Part shown: positions 39,778-49,253 of the stretch, in pieces | Position numbering within the stretch: position 1 is the stretch's first letter | How the letters are laid out: each line of letters begins with the position of its first letter | Source: Microbacteriaceae bacterium | Lineage (GTDB): Bacteria > Actinomycetota > Actinomycetes > Actinomycetales > Microbacteriaceae | DNA: 55,371 nucleotides | NCBI GenBank assembly: GCA_947378555.1 | Contig: CANCKM010000001.1 | Coordinates: 1 to 55,371 of the forward strand | Direction: 5' to 3' | Notes under the pieces: model-generated | What the model saw: only the letters and a program-made list of their open reading frames with translations | Databases searched by the model: none | Told to the model about the DNA's origin: nothing | Position numbers and translations under genes: made by a program

Positions 39778-40779
39778 TTACGGTGTATCGAGCGGTTCGC
39801 GCCCCAGATGAAGGTAAGCGGCTCTTGTGGCTTGCCGCCCTCTCGGGGTTCTTGCAATCAGGCCCTTGCGAACCAAGAAGGGTTCCACGACCGATTCAAT
39901 CGTGTCCTGCTCCTCACCGACGGCCACCGCAAGAGTCGATAGTCCAACCGGTTTTCCCTCGAAACGCTCTACCAGGACCCGCAAAATGTCACGGTCAATC
40001 CTGTCCAATCCGAGTTCGTCAACTTCGTAGAGAGCTAAAGCCCCGTGAACCGCCTCCGAGCCAATGACATCAAGTTGGTTAACCAGTGCAAAATCTCGAA
40101 CTCGGCGCAATAGCCGATTAGCGATTCTTGGCGTCCCGCGACTGCGGCTGGCTATTTCCAGCAGAGCTGGCTCACCAATCTCCAACCCGAGTTTTCTGGC
40201 GGCACGCGACAAGACCTCTTGAAGTTCAGGATCTTCATAAAATTCCAAATGTGCGGTGAAGCCAAAACGGTCTCGAAGAGGGTTGGGGAGCATGCCCGAG
40301 CGAGTCGTCGCGCCGACCAGTGTGAATGGAGCAATCTCCAGCGGAATCGAGGTTGCTCCGGCTCCCTTCCCGACCATTACGTCGACACGGAAGTCCTCCA
40401 TGGCTAGGTAAAGCATTTCCTCGGCAGCCCGAGCCATGCGATGAATCTCATCGATAAAGAGCACCTCACCCGGTGCAAGCGAGGAAAGCACGGCGGCCAA
40501 ATCTCCGGCGTGCTGAATCGTGGGACCGCTGGTAAGTCGCAGAGGTCTTCCACTTTCATGCGCGACAATCATCGCAAGTGTGGTTTTACCTAATCCGGGT
40601 GGCCCGGCAAGCAGAATGTGATCCGGTGTTCGCCCTTGAATGGCCGCCGCTTCAATCAGCAGAGACAGTTGATTTCGAACCTTCTGCTGTCCGACGAACT
40701 CGGCCAACGATTTTGGTCGAAGGGCAGACTCAAAAGCCAGTTCGGTATCGCTTGGAGTTGGGTCGCTTAACTCTGTCAA
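39778..40779 (-). CDS. ruvB: Holliday junction branch migration helicase RuvB
   Basis: AAA+ motor (333 aa) that drives branch migration with RuvA. Walker A is GPPGLGKTT (59-67), Walker B LFIDEIHR (near 111-118), and the sensor region [10 protein letters not shown] follows. The C-terminal winged helix ends with [16 protein letters not shown]. The start is TTG and overlaps the ruvA stop by 4 nt. Confidence 0.97.
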   Translation of the reverse strand: MTELSDPTPSDTELAFESALRPKSLAEFVGQQKVRNQLSLLIEAAAIQGRTPDHILLAGPPGLGKTTLAMIVAHESGRPLRLTSGPTIQHAGDLAAVLSSLAPGEVLFIDEIHRMARAAEEMLYLAMEDFRVDVMVGKGAGATSIPLEIAPFTLVGATTRSGMLPNPLRDRFGFTAHLEFYEDPELQEVLSRAARKLGLEIGEPALLEIASRSRGTPRIANRLLRRVRDFALVNQLDVIGSEAVHGALALYEVDELGLDRIDRDILRVLVERFEGKPVGLSTLAVAVGEEQDTIESVVEPFLVRKGLIARTPRGRQATRAAYLHLGREPLDTP

Positions 40780-41384
40780 CGATCCGACCCACTAACCGAT
40801 TTTCCAGCGCCCAGCCGCGTTAGGGTAAAACGCAAAATGGCGTCACGCGTGGCGCCCTGTCCGAGTGAAGAGTTGGCCTCCCGCACGGCCTCCGCGGCAT
40901 TGCGCTCGGGCCAACCAAGCCCGATGAGTGCCTCGATAACACTCGTCAAGTCGGTGCGCCGCGAGGGGGCATCCATAGTCGAAGCGGACTGCAACTTGCC
41001 AGCAAGCGTGACCGTTATTAACTTTGCTGTTTTCGGGCCAATACCGGTCACCGCTCTAAACGCGGCGTCGTCTTCGGTTGCAACGGCAAGCTGAATCTGT
41101 TCGGTGGTGAGGCTCGAGAGAATGCCCAACGCCGATTTAGGTCCGACTCCGGTCACCGACCTAAGGAGGTCAAAAAGAATTTGTTCAAAGGCGTCGGTGA
41201 AACCGTAAAGCGTCATCGCATCCTCACGCACAATCATTGACGTGAAGAGGGAAATTTCGGATCCGAGTTTCAGCAGGCTCGATGTGCCTGGTGTGATGTT
41301 CACTAGGTAGCCAACCCCAGAAACATCAATGATCGCCTGCTGCTGGCTTCGAGTTAGGACTGAGCCTCTAATGGATGCGATCAC
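40776..41384 (-). CDS. ruvA: Holliday junction DNA helicase subunit RuvA
   Basis: Tetrameric Holliday junction binder (202 aa). N-terminal OB fold ([10 protein letters not shown]), two helix-hairpin-helix motifs ([13 protein letters not shown] and [12 protein letters not shown], about 71-125), and a C-terminal domain III (about 145-202) that contacts RuvB. ATG start, 13 nt after ruvC. Confidence 0.97.
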   Translation of the reverse strand: MIASIRGSVLTRSQQQAIIDVSGVGYLVNITPGTSSLLKLGSEISLFTSMIVREDAMTLYGFTDAFEQILFDLLRSVTGVGPKSALGILSSLTTEQIQLAVATEDDAAFRAVTGIGPKTAKLITVTLAGKLQSASTMDAPSRRTDLTSVIEALIGLGWPERNAAEAVREANSSLGQGATRDAILRFTLTRLGAGKSVSGSDR

Positions 41385-41397
41385 CCTCTAAGAATAA

Positions 41398-41967
41398 CTA
41401 ACCCTCGCGTTTAGCGGCCGCAGCCTGAGCCGCGGCGTGCCAAGTCCGTTGAGCCGCGGTCAACTGCCCGGCGGCTGGTTGACTTGCTCCGAAACTCCTC
41501 CAACCATGACAAATGGCTATTGCCAGACTGTCGGCGGCGTCTGCCGGTTTGGGCACCTCAGAAAGTCCGAGAATTCTTGCCACCATATTTCCAACCTGTT
41601 GCTTATCGGCCCGGCCGCTACCGGTCACCGCAGCCTTCACCTCTGTCGGAGTGTGCATGGCGACTGGAATGCCATACTTGTGGGCTAAAAACATCGCTAC
41701 GCCGCTGATTTGGGCCGTGCCCATCACAGATCGAACGTTTGCGTCTGAATAAACCCGCTCAATCGCGATGACCGATGGCTTGTGGGTTTGAATAAGAACC
41801 TCTAGGGCATCGGCGACGATCCCGATTCGATCAACCAGATTGGAAGACGGATCAGATCGAAGAACCGAAACGGACACCAGGGAAACTTTTCGGGACGCCA
41901 AAAGGTCAATAACCCCAACACCGCAGCGCGTCAAACCTGGGTCTATCCCAAGTATTCGCGTTGTCAA
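41398..41967 (-). CDS. ruvC: Crossover junction endodeoxyribonuclease RuvC
   Basis: Holliday junction resolvase (189 aa). Acidic catalytic residues are visible: Asp9 in LGIDPGLT, Glu70 in AIERVYSD, and Asp143/Asp146 in KPADAADSLAIA. The C-terminal tail of about 30 residues is Ala-rich. The TTG start lies 4 nt after yebC. The three ruv genes form one cluster, as usual in Actinobacteria. Confidence 0.97.
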   Translation of the reverse strand: MTTRILGIDPGLTRCGVGVIDLLASRKVSLVSVSVLRSDPSSNLVDRIGIVADALEVLIQTHKPSVIAIERVYSDANVRSVMGTAQISGVAMFLAHKYGIPVAMHTPTEVKAAVTGSGRADKQQVGNMVARILGLSEVPKPADAADSLAIAICHGWRSFGASQPAAGQLTAAQRTWHAAAQAAAAKREG

Positions 41968-41971
41968 GGGT

Positions 41972-42730
41972 TTAGTCCTGCTCTAGCTCGGCCATTACCT
42001 CTGCGGAGATATCAACGTTCGAGTAAACGTTCTGCACTTCGTCGGAATCCTCAAGGGCATCAATGAGCTTGATTACCTTTCGAGCCGCTTCGGCATCAAC
42101 CTGAACCTGCATCGAAGGAATGAACTCAACGTCGGCACCCTCGTAGTCAATTCCCGCTGCCTGAAGGGCGGTGCGAACGGCAACCATTGAACTTGGCTCG
42201 GTGGTGATAACAAACTGGTCACCGCGGTCCTCAACGTCATCGGCCCCGTGGTCGAGCACGACCTCGAGAACTCGATCCTCGGTCAATCCCTCGGTTTTCT
42301 CAACGGTGATAACACCCTTGCGGCTGAAGAGGTACGCGACCGAACCGGGATCAGCCATGGTTCCACCGTTGCGGGTGACCGCCACACGAACATCTGCCGC
42401 GGCGCGATTTTTGTTGTCGGTTAGACATTCGATAAGAATGGCCGTTCCGGCTGGTCCACGACCTTCGTAAATGATTGTGGCGTACTGAACGGCCGAGTCG
42501 TCCAACCCGGCTCCACGCTTGATTGCACGTTCAATGTTGTCATTGGGCAACGAACTCTTACGGCCCTTTTGAACGGCATCGTAGAGTGTTGGATTTCCAT
42601 CCATGTCGGCACCACCCATCCGAGTGGCAACTTCAATGTTCTTGATGAGCTTGGCAAAAAGTTTGGCGCGACGAGAGTCGGTAATCGCTTTTTTATGCTT
42701 GGTGGTTGCCCATTTGGAATGCCCAGACAT
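41972..42730 (-). CDS. yebC: YebC/PmpR-family regulatory or translation-associated protein
   Basis: A 252-residue protein beginning [14 protein letters not shown], the hallmark of the YebC/TACO1 family, with [15 protein letters not shown] and a [13 protein letters not shown] block. Members are annotated as transcription regulators, and recent work links the family to translation of proline-rich stretches; which applies here cannot be told from sequence. Two ATG codons are adjacent; the second (42730) has the better 4-nt distance from AGGAG. It lies 54 nt after pdxT. Confidence 0.94.
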   Translation of the reverse strand: MSGHSKWATTKHKKAITDSRRAKLFAKLIKNIEVATRMGGADMDGNPTLYDAVQKGRKSSLPNDNIERAIKRGAGLDDSAVQYATIIYEGRGPAGTAILIECLTDNKNRAAADVRVAVTRNGGTMADPGSVAYLFSRKGVITVEKTEGLTEDRVLEVVLDHGADDVEDRGDQFVITTEPSSMVAVRTALQAAGIDYEGADVEFIPSMQVQVDAEAARKVIKLIDALEDSDEVQNVYSNVDISAEVMAELEQD

Positions 42731-42783
42731 CATGCTCCTGTGAAAAGTTGTTGGATTGCCTCACAAGTTTAGAGCAGGCTGGC

Positions 42784-43371
42784 CTAAATTGCTCGCTTGA
42801 CAAGATCGGCAAACAGACGATGGATGCGATGCTCGCCGGTGACCTCTGGGTGGAACGAGATTCCCAGTAGGTTGCCCTGCCCCGCGGCAACGATCCTGCC
42901 ATCTGGCAAGGTTGCCAGGGCGACAGCATTCGGGCCGACGGATTCGATGATTGGAGCTCGGATAAAGGCGGCATGCACCGGTGTGTCGAGACCCGCAAAG
43001 TCAAGATCAATCTCGAAAGAGTCGCTCTGGTGCCCGAAGGCATTTCTGCGAACCGTCACATCCAAACCGCCAAAGGTACTTTGACCTTCGATGCCATCAA
43101 GCAACCTATCGGCAATCAAAATGAGTCCGGCACAGGTGCCAAACACGGGCAACCCGTTCCTAATCTTCTCCGAAATGGGCTCGAATAGACCGAACATTGT
43201 GGCCAGCTTCTGAATGGTCGTTGATTCGCCACCCGGGATTATCAGCCCGGCGACACTCTCCAACTCCTCAACTGTTCTAACCAACCGGTGCTGCACACCA
43301 ATGTGGTCGAGGGTCGCCGCGTGCTCCCTAAAGTCACCCTGCAGTGCAAGGACGCCGATTGGAAGCGCCAA
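42784..43371 (-). CDS. pdxT: Pyridoxal 5'-phosphate synthase glutaminase subunit
   Basis: Glutamine amidotransferase that supplies ammonia to PdxS. The triad is Cys80 in FGTCAGL and His174/Glu176 in SFHPEVTGEHR. The PGGEST motif at 47-52 is intact. 195 residues. The start is TTG immediately after the pdxS stop, with no intervening base, so translation is probably coupled. Confidence 0.96.
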   Translation of the reverse strand: MALPIGVLALQGDFREHAATLDHIGVQHRLVRTVEELESVAGLIIPGGESTTIQKLATMFGLFEPISEKIRNGLPVFGTCAGLILIADRLLDGIEGQSTFGGLDVTVRRNAFGHQSDSFEIDLDFAGLDTPVHAAFIRAPIIESVGPNAVALATLPDGRIVAAGQGNLLGISFHPEVTGEHRIHRLFADLVKRAI

Positions 43372-44277
43372 TTACCAGCCGCGCTCCGAAAGACGGTGTG
43401 GTGCTGGCAGGTCTGAAACGTTGATTCCAACCATTGCCTCGCCCAAACCGCGACTTGCCGCCGCGATCACGCTCGGGTCGTTGTAAAAAGTAGTCGCCTT
43501 CACGATTGCTGCGGCTCGCTGTGCTGGATTGCCAGATTTGAAGATTCCGGAGCCAACGAACACGCCATCGGCGCCCAACTGCATCATCATTGCGGCGTCA
43601 GCAGGAGTTGCTACTCCCCCGGCAACAAAAAGAACGACCGGCAGTTTTCCACTGGCTGCAACTTCGCAAACCAAGTCGTATGGAGCCTGGAGTTCCTTGG
43701 CAGCCACGTAAAGCTCATCTTTGGTCTTGGCAGAAAGTGCCGCGATTTCGGCCCGGATCGTGCGAATGTGCTTGGTTGCCTCAGAAACGTCGCCGGTTCC
43801 CGCCTCTCCCTTTGAGCGAATCATTGCTGCGCCTTCGGTGATGCGGCGAAGCGCTTCACCGAGGTTGGTAGCGCCACACACGAATGGAACACCAAACTTC
43901 CACTTATCGATGTGGTTCACATAGTCGGCCGGGCTGAGAACTTCTGACTCGTCAATGTAGTCAACCTTGAGGGACTCCAAAATTTGGGCCTCGACGAAGT
44001 GACCAATTCGTGACTTTGCCATAACGGGAATCGACACGGTCTTCATGATCTGTTCGATCATGTCTGGATCGCTCATTCGCGCAACCCCACCCTGCGCCCG
44101 AATGTCGGCTGGAACTCGCTCGAGAGCCATAACAGCAACGGCTCCGGCGTCTTCCGCAATTTTTGCCTGCTCGGCGTTCACGACGTCCATGATGACACCG
44201 CCCTTAAGCATTTCGGCTAGGCCGCGCTTGACTAGTGGGCTTGAAGTGGTCTGTCTGCTCTGCTCGTTGAGGGTCAT
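43372..44277 (-). CDS. pdxS: Pyridoxal 5'-phosphate synthase, PdxS subunit
   Basis: Synthase subunit of the deoxyxylulose-independent vitamin B6 pathway, making PLP from ribose 5-phosphate, glyceraldehyde 3-phosphate and ammonia. 301 residues. Asp31 (VIMDVV) and Lys88 (VMAKSRIGH) form the first active site; [16 protein letters not shown] is the phosphate loop near 158. The ATG has no ribosome binding site; TAGACT ends 6 nt upstream, so the mRNA may be leaderless. In mycobacteria several phosphatidylinositol mannoside genes lie between the HIT gene and pdxS; here the gap is 39 nt. Confidence 0.97.
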   Translation of the reverse strand: MTLNEQSRQTTSSPLVKRGLAEMLKGGVIMDVVNAEQAKIAEDAGAVAVMALERVPADIRAQGGVARMSDPDMIEQIMKTVSIPVMAKSRIGHFVEAQILESLKVDYIDESEVLSPADYVNHIDKWKFGVPFVCGATNLGEALRRITEGAAMIRSKGEAGTGDVSEATKHIRTIRAEIAALSAKTKDELYVAAKELQAPYDLVCEVAASGKLPVVLFVAGGVATPADAAMMMQLGADGVFVGSGIFKSGNPAQRAAAIVKATTFYNDPSVIAAASRGLGEAMVGINVSDLPAPHRLSERGW

Positions 44278-44283
44278 ACTAAA

Positions 44284-44289
44284 AGTCTA
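44284..44289 (-). promoter_or_regulatory. Candidate -10 box for leaderless pdxS
   Basis: TAGACT ends 6 nt before the pdxS ATG. A TTCACC about 18 nt further upstream could serve as -35 (four of six matches). No Shine-Dalgarno sequence is present in the 39-nt gap. Confidence 0.5.
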
Positions 44290-44316
44290 AACGTTGCTTT
44301 GACGCTGGGTGAAATA

Positions 44317-44868
44317 TTAGGAAATCTTCGGCCAAGCAGCCGAAATTTGCTCACGCACTTCTCCGAGAAGTCGCGGAAGCGCCTTGGTTTCCGCGATTAT
44401 TGGAAAGAAATTCGCATCGTTTCGCCAACGCGGAACGATGTGCTGATGAAGGTGTCCAGCGATGCCTGCGCCCGCAACTTCACCCTGATTCATGCCGATG
44501 TTAAAACCGTGAGCGCCCGAGATTTCGCGAAGCACCCGCATTCCGATCTGAGTCATACTTCCGAGCTCTGCAACTTCCTCGGCCGTTGCATCGACATAGT
44601 TTGGGATATGCCGATACGGGCAGACCAAAAGATGACCCGAGTTGTAAGGGTAAAGGTTTAGCAGCACGAAGCCGGTGGCTCCACGGTGAACAATCAGCCC
44701 GGCCTCGTCGGCCAAATCAGGCGCAATGCAAAATGGGCACTCATGATCAGGTGGCTGTTGGCCAGTTTGGATGTAGACCAGGCGATGTGGCGTCCAGAGA
44801 CGTTGAAAAGCGTCGGGAACTCCTGGCAGCTGCCAGTTCGACGTGGTCTCGGGCTCTGGCGTCTGCAA
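44317..44868 (-). CDS. HIT-family nucleotide phosphorylase/hydrolase (AP4A phosphorylase-like)
   Basis: A 183-residue protein with the histidine triad GHLHQHIVP (His139, His141, His143) and a CPFC pair (Cys44/Cys47) that probably binds zinc. This matches the actinobacterial thrS-linked HIT protein, whose M. tuberculosis homologue Rv2613c is a diadenosine tetraphosphate phosphorylase. Co-location with a tRNA synthetase, a source of Ap4A, fits such a role. The TTG start lies 2 nt after the thrS stop. Confidence 0.88.
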   Translation of the reverse strand: MQTPEPETTSNWQLPGVPDAFQRLWTPHRLVYIQTGQQPPDHECPFCIAPDLADEAGLIVHRGATGFVLLNLYPYNSGHLLVCPYRHIPNYVDATAEEVAELGSMTQIGMRVLREISGAHGFNIGMNQGEVAGAGIAGHLHQHIVPRWRNDANFFPIIAETKALPRLLGEVREQISAAWPKIS

Positions 44869-44870
44869 AG

Positions 44871-46877
44871 CTAAACCTGTACCTTGGTTTCGATTGCGGT
44901 CAGAATTCTTTCGATGGCCTCATTCAACGGAACCCCGTTGTCTTGAGTACCATCGCGGTATCTGAAACTCACCGCCGAAGCGTCGCGATCCTCGCCACCG
45001 GCAATGAGTTGGAACGGCACCTTTTGCAGGGTGTGGTTCCTAATTTTTTTCTGCATGCGATCGTCTGAATCGTCCACTTGGATTCGAACACCCTTGGCGC
45101 GCAACTGCTTGGCTAGGTCGTGAAGGTACGGCGAAAATTCATCAGAAACCGGTATGCCGACCACCTGAACCGGGGCCAGCCAAGGAGGGAAGTGACCGGC
45201 GTAGTGCTCGGTTAGCACGCCGAAGAAACGCTCGATCGAACCGAAGAGGGCTCGGTGAATCATCACCGGTCGCTGCTTGGTTCCATCGGCAGCCGTGTAT
45301 TCGAGGTCGAAGCGAATCGGAAGGTTGAAGTCCAACTGAATCGTGGACATCTGCCAGGTGCGTCCAATCGCGTCCCTCGCCTGAACCGAGATTTTAGGAC
45401 CGTAGAAGGCAGCGCCGCCCGGGTCTGGCACCAGCTGAAGTCCCGATGCAACCGCAACTCGTTCAAGAGTCTCGGTGGCGGTCTGCCAAATCTCATCATC
45501 GCCTACGAACTTGGCGTTGCTGGCATCTCTGGTCGAGAGCTCGAGGTAGAAATCGGTAAGACCGTAATCGCGCAATAAACCGAGAACAAAATCAAGAACG
45601 TCGGTTAGTTCGCTCTCCATATTTTCGGGAGTGACGTATAGGTGGGCATCGTCTTGAGTGAAACCACGGGCGCGGGTTAGACCGTGCAACACGCCAGACT
45701 TCTCGTAGCGGTAGACGGTGCCAAACTCAAACAATCTCAGTGGGAGGTCGCGATACGACCTGGCTTGGGATTTGAAAATTAGGTTGTGGAAAGGACAGTT
45801 CATTGGCTTCAGATAGTAATCCTGGCCTTGCTTTCGCACCACACCCGACTCGTCACGTTCCTCGTCAAGTTGAAGTGGAGGAAACATGCCCTCGGCATAC
45901 CAGGCAAGGTGCCCGGAGGTTTCGAAGAGGCTCGACTTCGTGATGTGTGGACTGTAGACGAACTCATACCCGGCACGTTCGTGCTCGGCTCGACTGTAAT
46001 CTTCCATTACCTTGCGAATCGCGCCACCCTTTGGGTGAAAGACCGCTAATCCAGAGCCGATTTCCTCTGGGAACGAGAAGAGGTCAAGTTCGGCACCCAA
46101 GCGACGGTGGTCTCTTTTGGCCGCCTCCTCGATTCGAGTCTGATAAGCCCGTAACTCGTCTTTGCTTGGCCAAGCGGTGCCATAGATTCTCTGCAGTTGC
46201 TTGTTTTTCTCCGAACCACGCCAGTACGCGGCGGCAACGCGAGTCAAAGCAAAACCATTGCCAATCATTCGGGTGTTTGGTAGATGCGGGCCCCGGCATA
46301 GGTCGCGCCAGACGGTTGATGAGTCCTGCGGGTCTACGTTGTCATAGATAGACAACTCCCCCGCCCCAACCTCTACGCTGCCCTCGCCAAGATCCGAGCC
46401 TTTGAGCCCGATGAGCTCTAACTTATATGGCTCGTTCGAAAGTTCAACGGATGCATCGGCCTCTGTGGTTACACGCCTCACAAATCTTTGGCCGGAGCGA
46501 ATAATTCGATCCATGGCCTTGGAGATAGCCTTCAGGTCCTCAGGAGTGAAAGCCTCGGCCACATCAAAGTCGTAGTAAAAACCATCGGTTATCGGTGGAC
46601 CGATTCCCAGTTTCGCCTCTGGGTTTATGCTCTGCACCGCTTGAGCTAAGACGTGTGCGGTTGAGTGGCGAAGAATATTTAGTCCGTCAGGAGAGGAAAT
46701 GAGCACACCCTCTACCTCGTCACCAGATGCGAGGCGGTGGGCAAGATCTCTGAGCTCACCGTTCACTCGTTGGGCGACGATTGCTCGGTCTGTAAAAACC
46801 TCGAATCCGGTTGCCATTGCGGGCACTGACATTGCCACGCCATCGAGCGTGATTTGCATGGTTAAGTCTTCAGACAC
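44871..46877 (-). CDS. thrS: Threonyl-tRNA synthetase
   Basis: Class II synthetase (668 aa from the GTG at 46877). It has a TGS domain (about 1-65), the SAD editing domain with [11 protein letters not shown] (residues about 69-79), and the catalytic domain with zinc Cys in MNCPFHN and motif 2 [17 protein letters not shown]. The C-terminal anticodon-binding domain ends near KVQV. The reading frame is open to a TTG 42 nt upstream; I chose the GTG because GGAG lies 5 nt before it. It is divergent from the VIT transporter. The leader is too short for a T-box. Confidence 0.95.
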   Translation of the reverse strand: MSEDLTMQITLDGVAMSVPAMATGFEVFTDRAIVAQRVNGELRDLAHRLASGDEVEGVLISSPDGLNILRHSTAHVLAQAVQSINPEAKLGIGPPITDGFYYDFDVAEAFTPEDLKAISKAMDRIIRSGQRFVRRVTTEADASVELSNEPYKLELIGLKGSDLGEGSVEVGAGELSIYDNVDPQDSSTVWRDLCRGPHLPNTRMIGNGFALTRVAAAYWRGSEKNKQLQRIYGTAWPSKDELRAYQTRIEEAAKRDHRRLGAELDLFSFPEEIGSGLAVFHPKGGAIRKVMEDYSRAEHERAGYEFVYSPHITKSSLFETSGHLAWYAEGMFPPLQLDEERDESGVVRKQGQDYYLKPMNCPFHNLIFKSQARSYRDLPLRLFEFGTVYRYEKSGVLHGLTRARGFTQDDAHLYVTPENMESELTDVLDFVLGLLRDYGLTDFYLELSTRDASNAKFVGDDEIWQTATETLERVAVASGLQLVPDPGGAAFYGPKISVQARDAIGRTWQMSTIQLDFNLPIRFDLEYTAADGTKQRPVMIHRALFGSIERFFGVLTEHYAGHFPPWLAPVQVVGIPVSDEFSPYLHDLAKQLRAKGVRIQVDDSDDRMQKKIRNHTLQKVPFQLIAGGEDRDASAVSFRYRDGTQDNGVPLNEAIERILTAIETKVQV

Positions 46878-46923
46878 GAAATCTCCAAAAGGTTTGAGGT
46901 CTTCAACAATCTTAGCCAAGCAG

Positions 46924-46942
46924 TTAGGCGTGCCTTGCTAGA
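46924..46942. promoter_or_regulatory. DtxR/IdeR-like inverted repeat between thrS and the VIT gene
   Basis: TTAGGC-GT-GCCTTGCTA contains the perfect short palindrome AGGC-GT-GCCT (46926-46935). Against the DtxR/IdeR box (TTAGGTTAGSCTAACCTAA) I count about 11 of 19 matches, with a good left half and a poor right half. It lies 33 nt before the VIT start. Its position next to a metal transporter is what makes it worth noting; as a binding site it is weak. Confidence 0.3.
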
Positions 46943-46974
46943 GATTTTAGGTGGGATGGTGTTCATTAGTTGTT

Positions 46975-47715
46975 ATGGAAAAAAGCAAGATTGTGAAATT
47001 GGACGAGGTCATTCTCGCCAACCAAGAGTTTCAAAAATCCACGATGGCAGCCAAGCTGAACTGGTTGCGGGCTGGGGTGCTTGGTGCAAACGACGGAATT
47101 GTTTCCACAGCCGGTTTGGTGTTGGGTGTCGCCGGTGCGGCTGCCGACTCAAAGACCATCCTCATAGCTGGTGTCGCCGCAACCGTTGCCGGTTCAATCT
47201 CGATGGCCGGAGGGGAATACACATCGGTGAGCGCGCAGCGCGACAGCGAGATAGCCGCCCTCGCGAAAGAAAAGCAGGAACTTGCCGACAATCCCGAGGC
47301 GGAACTTCGCGAACTGGCTTGGTTCTACGAGCAAAAGGGCTTGAGCTTAGAGCTTGCCGCGAAGGTGGCTGCCGAGTTGACAGCGATAGACCCCCTAAAG
47401 GCCCATGCTGAAGCCGAACTCGGCATTGAAGTAGGAAACCACGTAAGCCCGGGTCAGGCTGCAATTTCATCGTTTGTTGCTTTTGCCGGAGGATCCCTGT
47501 TGCCGCTATTTGCAGTTAGTGGGCCTTGGACTGCTTACAAAATTCCAGTCACGGTAATAGCCGTAATCATGTCACTCGCGATAACCGGATACGTTGGAGC
47601 GAAAATCGGTGGCGCTCGCTCCGGTCGCGCGATTATTCGCAATGTTCTCGTGAGCATTTTGACAATGGGCATCACCTATGGAATTGGATATCTAGTCGGT
47701 GGGATTGGTCTCTAA
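46975..47715 (+). CDS. VIT1/CCC1-family iron or manganese transporter
   Basis: A 246-residue integral membrane protein. Family signatures are RAGVLGANDGIVSTAGLVLG in the first membrane segment and SMAGGEYTSVSAQRDSE after the second. A cytoplasmic charged helical domain (about 80-150) with many Glu residues is the metal-binding region, and three C-terminal membrane segments (about 152-246) follow. VIT-family proteins move Fe(II) or Mn(II) out of the cytoplasm. The ATG at 46975 gives the usual short N-terminus; an in-frame GTG 24 nt upstream is possible. No good ribosome binding site is visible. Confidence 0.93.
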   Translation: MEKSKIVKLDEVILANQEFQKSTMAAKLNWLRAGVLGANDGIVSTAGLVLGVAGAAADSKTILIAGVAATVAGSISMAGGEYTSVSAQRDSEIAALAKEKQELADNPEAELRELAWFYEQKGLSLELAAKVAAELTAIDPLKAHAEAELGIEVGNHVSPGQAAISSFVAFAGGSLLPLFAVSGPWTAYKIPVTVIAVIMSLAITGYVGAKIGGARSGRAIIRNVLVSILTMGITYGIGYLVGGIGL

Positions 47716-47740
47716 GAACTCGAATCCCGCCTGCTTTGGT

Positions 47741-47746
47741 TAGGGT
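47741..47746 (+). promoter_or_regulatory. Candidate -10 box for leaderless mqo
   Basis: TAGGGT ends 6 nt before the mqo GTG with no ribosome binding site in the 37-nt gap after the VIT gene. No clear -35 is visible. Confidence 0.45.
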
Positions 47747-47752
47747 TAAAGG

Positions 47753-49234
47753 GTGAGTAAAACAGAGAGCTACGACGTTGTCCTAATCGGCGGCGGTGTC
47801 ATGAGCGCAACGCTCGGAACACTTCTAAAGAGCCTTGATCCAAGTTTGTCGATCATCATTTATGAACGACTGCCAGAGGTGGCAGAAGAAAGCACAAACC
47901 CTTGGAACAATGCCGGAACCGGGCACGCTGCTCTCTGTGAACTGAACTACATGCCGGACAACCCAAACGGTGGACTCCCCGACGCATCCAAGGCAATCGG
48001 GATCAATGAGCAATTTCAACTCACCCGCCAATTTTGGAGTCACTTAGTAGACACCGGAGTCATCGCTGACCCGAAATCATTCATCAACCCAGTTCCCCAC
48101 ATGACCTTTGTTCGAGGCGCCAAGGACGTCGACTACCTAAAACGTCGTTTTCAAGCGCTGAAGGATCAACCGCTTTTCGCCGGTATGGAGTTCACCGAGG
48201 ATCGCTCGATTATCGCCGAATGGGCGCCACTCCTCATGCAGGGCCGAACCACTTCCGATGAACCATTTGCAGCAACCAGAATTGCTTCTGGTACCGATGT
48301 GGACTTTGGTTCACTCACGAGGCAACTTCTAAATCACTTGACGAATCAGGGAGTTTCAGTTGCTACATCCCATGAGGTGCGCGGCCTGAAGAAGAACGAT
48401 TCAGGTTGGTCCATTCGCGTTCACGACAACGTTAGCGGTCACAGCCAAACCGTTAGGTCAAAGTTTGTTTTCGTCGGTGCAGGAGGTTGGGCCCTCAAAC
48501 TGCTGCAAAAATCAGGCATTCCAGAAGTCAGCGGCTTCGGAACCTTTCCAATCAGCGGAGAGTTCTTCCGTACAGATAATCCGGTCTTGGTTGCTCAGCA
48601 CAATGCGAAGGTTTACAGCCAGGCTGCAGTTGGCGCCCCTCCGATGTCCGTTCCGCACTTGGATACCCGTGTAGTGGATGGAAAAAAGAGTTTGCTCTTT
48701 GGCCCCTACGCTGGTGCCAACCCTAAGTTCCTGAAGAACGGTTCCATTCTCGATCTTCCGATGTCGATTCGCCCCGGAAACGTCATGCCCTACCTGTCGG
48801 TCGCTGCCAAGAATCTGGGCCTCCTTAAGTACCTGATTGGCGAACTCTTGACCACGAAGGCTGGAAAATTTGAAGCCCTAAAGCAGTTTGTTCCAAGTGC
48901 CAAAGGCGAAGACTGGTACCTAATCACGGCTGGGCAACGAGCACAGGTCATCCGCAGAATCGGTGGACGCGGGCATTTACAGTTCGGAACCGAAGTCATC
49001 TCGGCAGCCGATGGTTCTATTTCAGGTTTATTGGGCGCCTCCCCTGGCGCCTCGACTGCCGTGCCAATCATGCTTGAGGTAATCGAGGCTTGCTTCCCCC
49101 AAAGATTTGATGAGTGGCGGCCAAAAATCCAGAGTATGTTGCCAACCTTTGGCAAAAAGCTGGCTCAGGATGCCGAATTGGTGGCTGCTACGCTCGCGAG
49201 CACAGCCGCCTCGCTGCAGCTGAATCAGAACTGA
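47753..49234 (+). CDS. mqo: Malate:quinone oxidoreductase
   Basis: FAD-dependent peripheral membrane enzyme that oxidises malate to oxaloacetate and reduces quinone, feeding the TCA cycle and respiratory chain. The FAD-binding VVLIGGGVMSATLG is at the N-terminus, followed by the Mqo signature NPWNNAGTGHAALCELNY (residues about 48-65). 493 residues, typical length. The start is GTG. It lies 37 nt after the VIT gene and 19 nt before a glycosyltransferase gene with no obvious functional link. Confidence 0.97.
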   Translation: MSKTESYDVVLIGGGVMSATLGTLLKSLDPSLSIIIYERLPEVAEESTNPWNNAGTGHAALCELNYMPDNPNGGLPDASKAIGINEQFQLTRQFWSHLVDTGVIADPKSFINPVPHMTFVRGAKDVDYLKRRFQALKDQPLFAGMEFTEDRSIIAEWAPLLMQGRTTSDEPFAATRIASGTDVDFGSLTRQLLNHLTNQGVSVATSHEVRGLKKNDSGWSIRVHDNVSGHSQTVRSKFVFVGAGGWALKLLQKSGIPEVSGFGTFPISGEFFRTDNPVLVAQHNAKVYSQAAVGAPPMSVPHLDTRVVDGKKSLLFGPYAGANPKFLKNGSILDLPMSIRPGNVMPYLSVAAKNLGLLKYLIGELLTTKAGKFEALKQFVPSAKGEDWYLITAGQRAQVIRRIGGRGHLQFGTEVISAADGSISGLLGASPGASTAVPIMLEVIEACFPQRFDEWRPKIQSMLPTFGKKLAQDAELVAATLASTAASLQLNQN

Positions 49235-49253
49235 CCTCGCAAAAGCGGACTAG

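Noticed and set aside
46878-46974. T-box leader upstream of thrS
   Set aside because: The 97-nt divergent region has no T-box sequence and no terminator/antiterminator pair.
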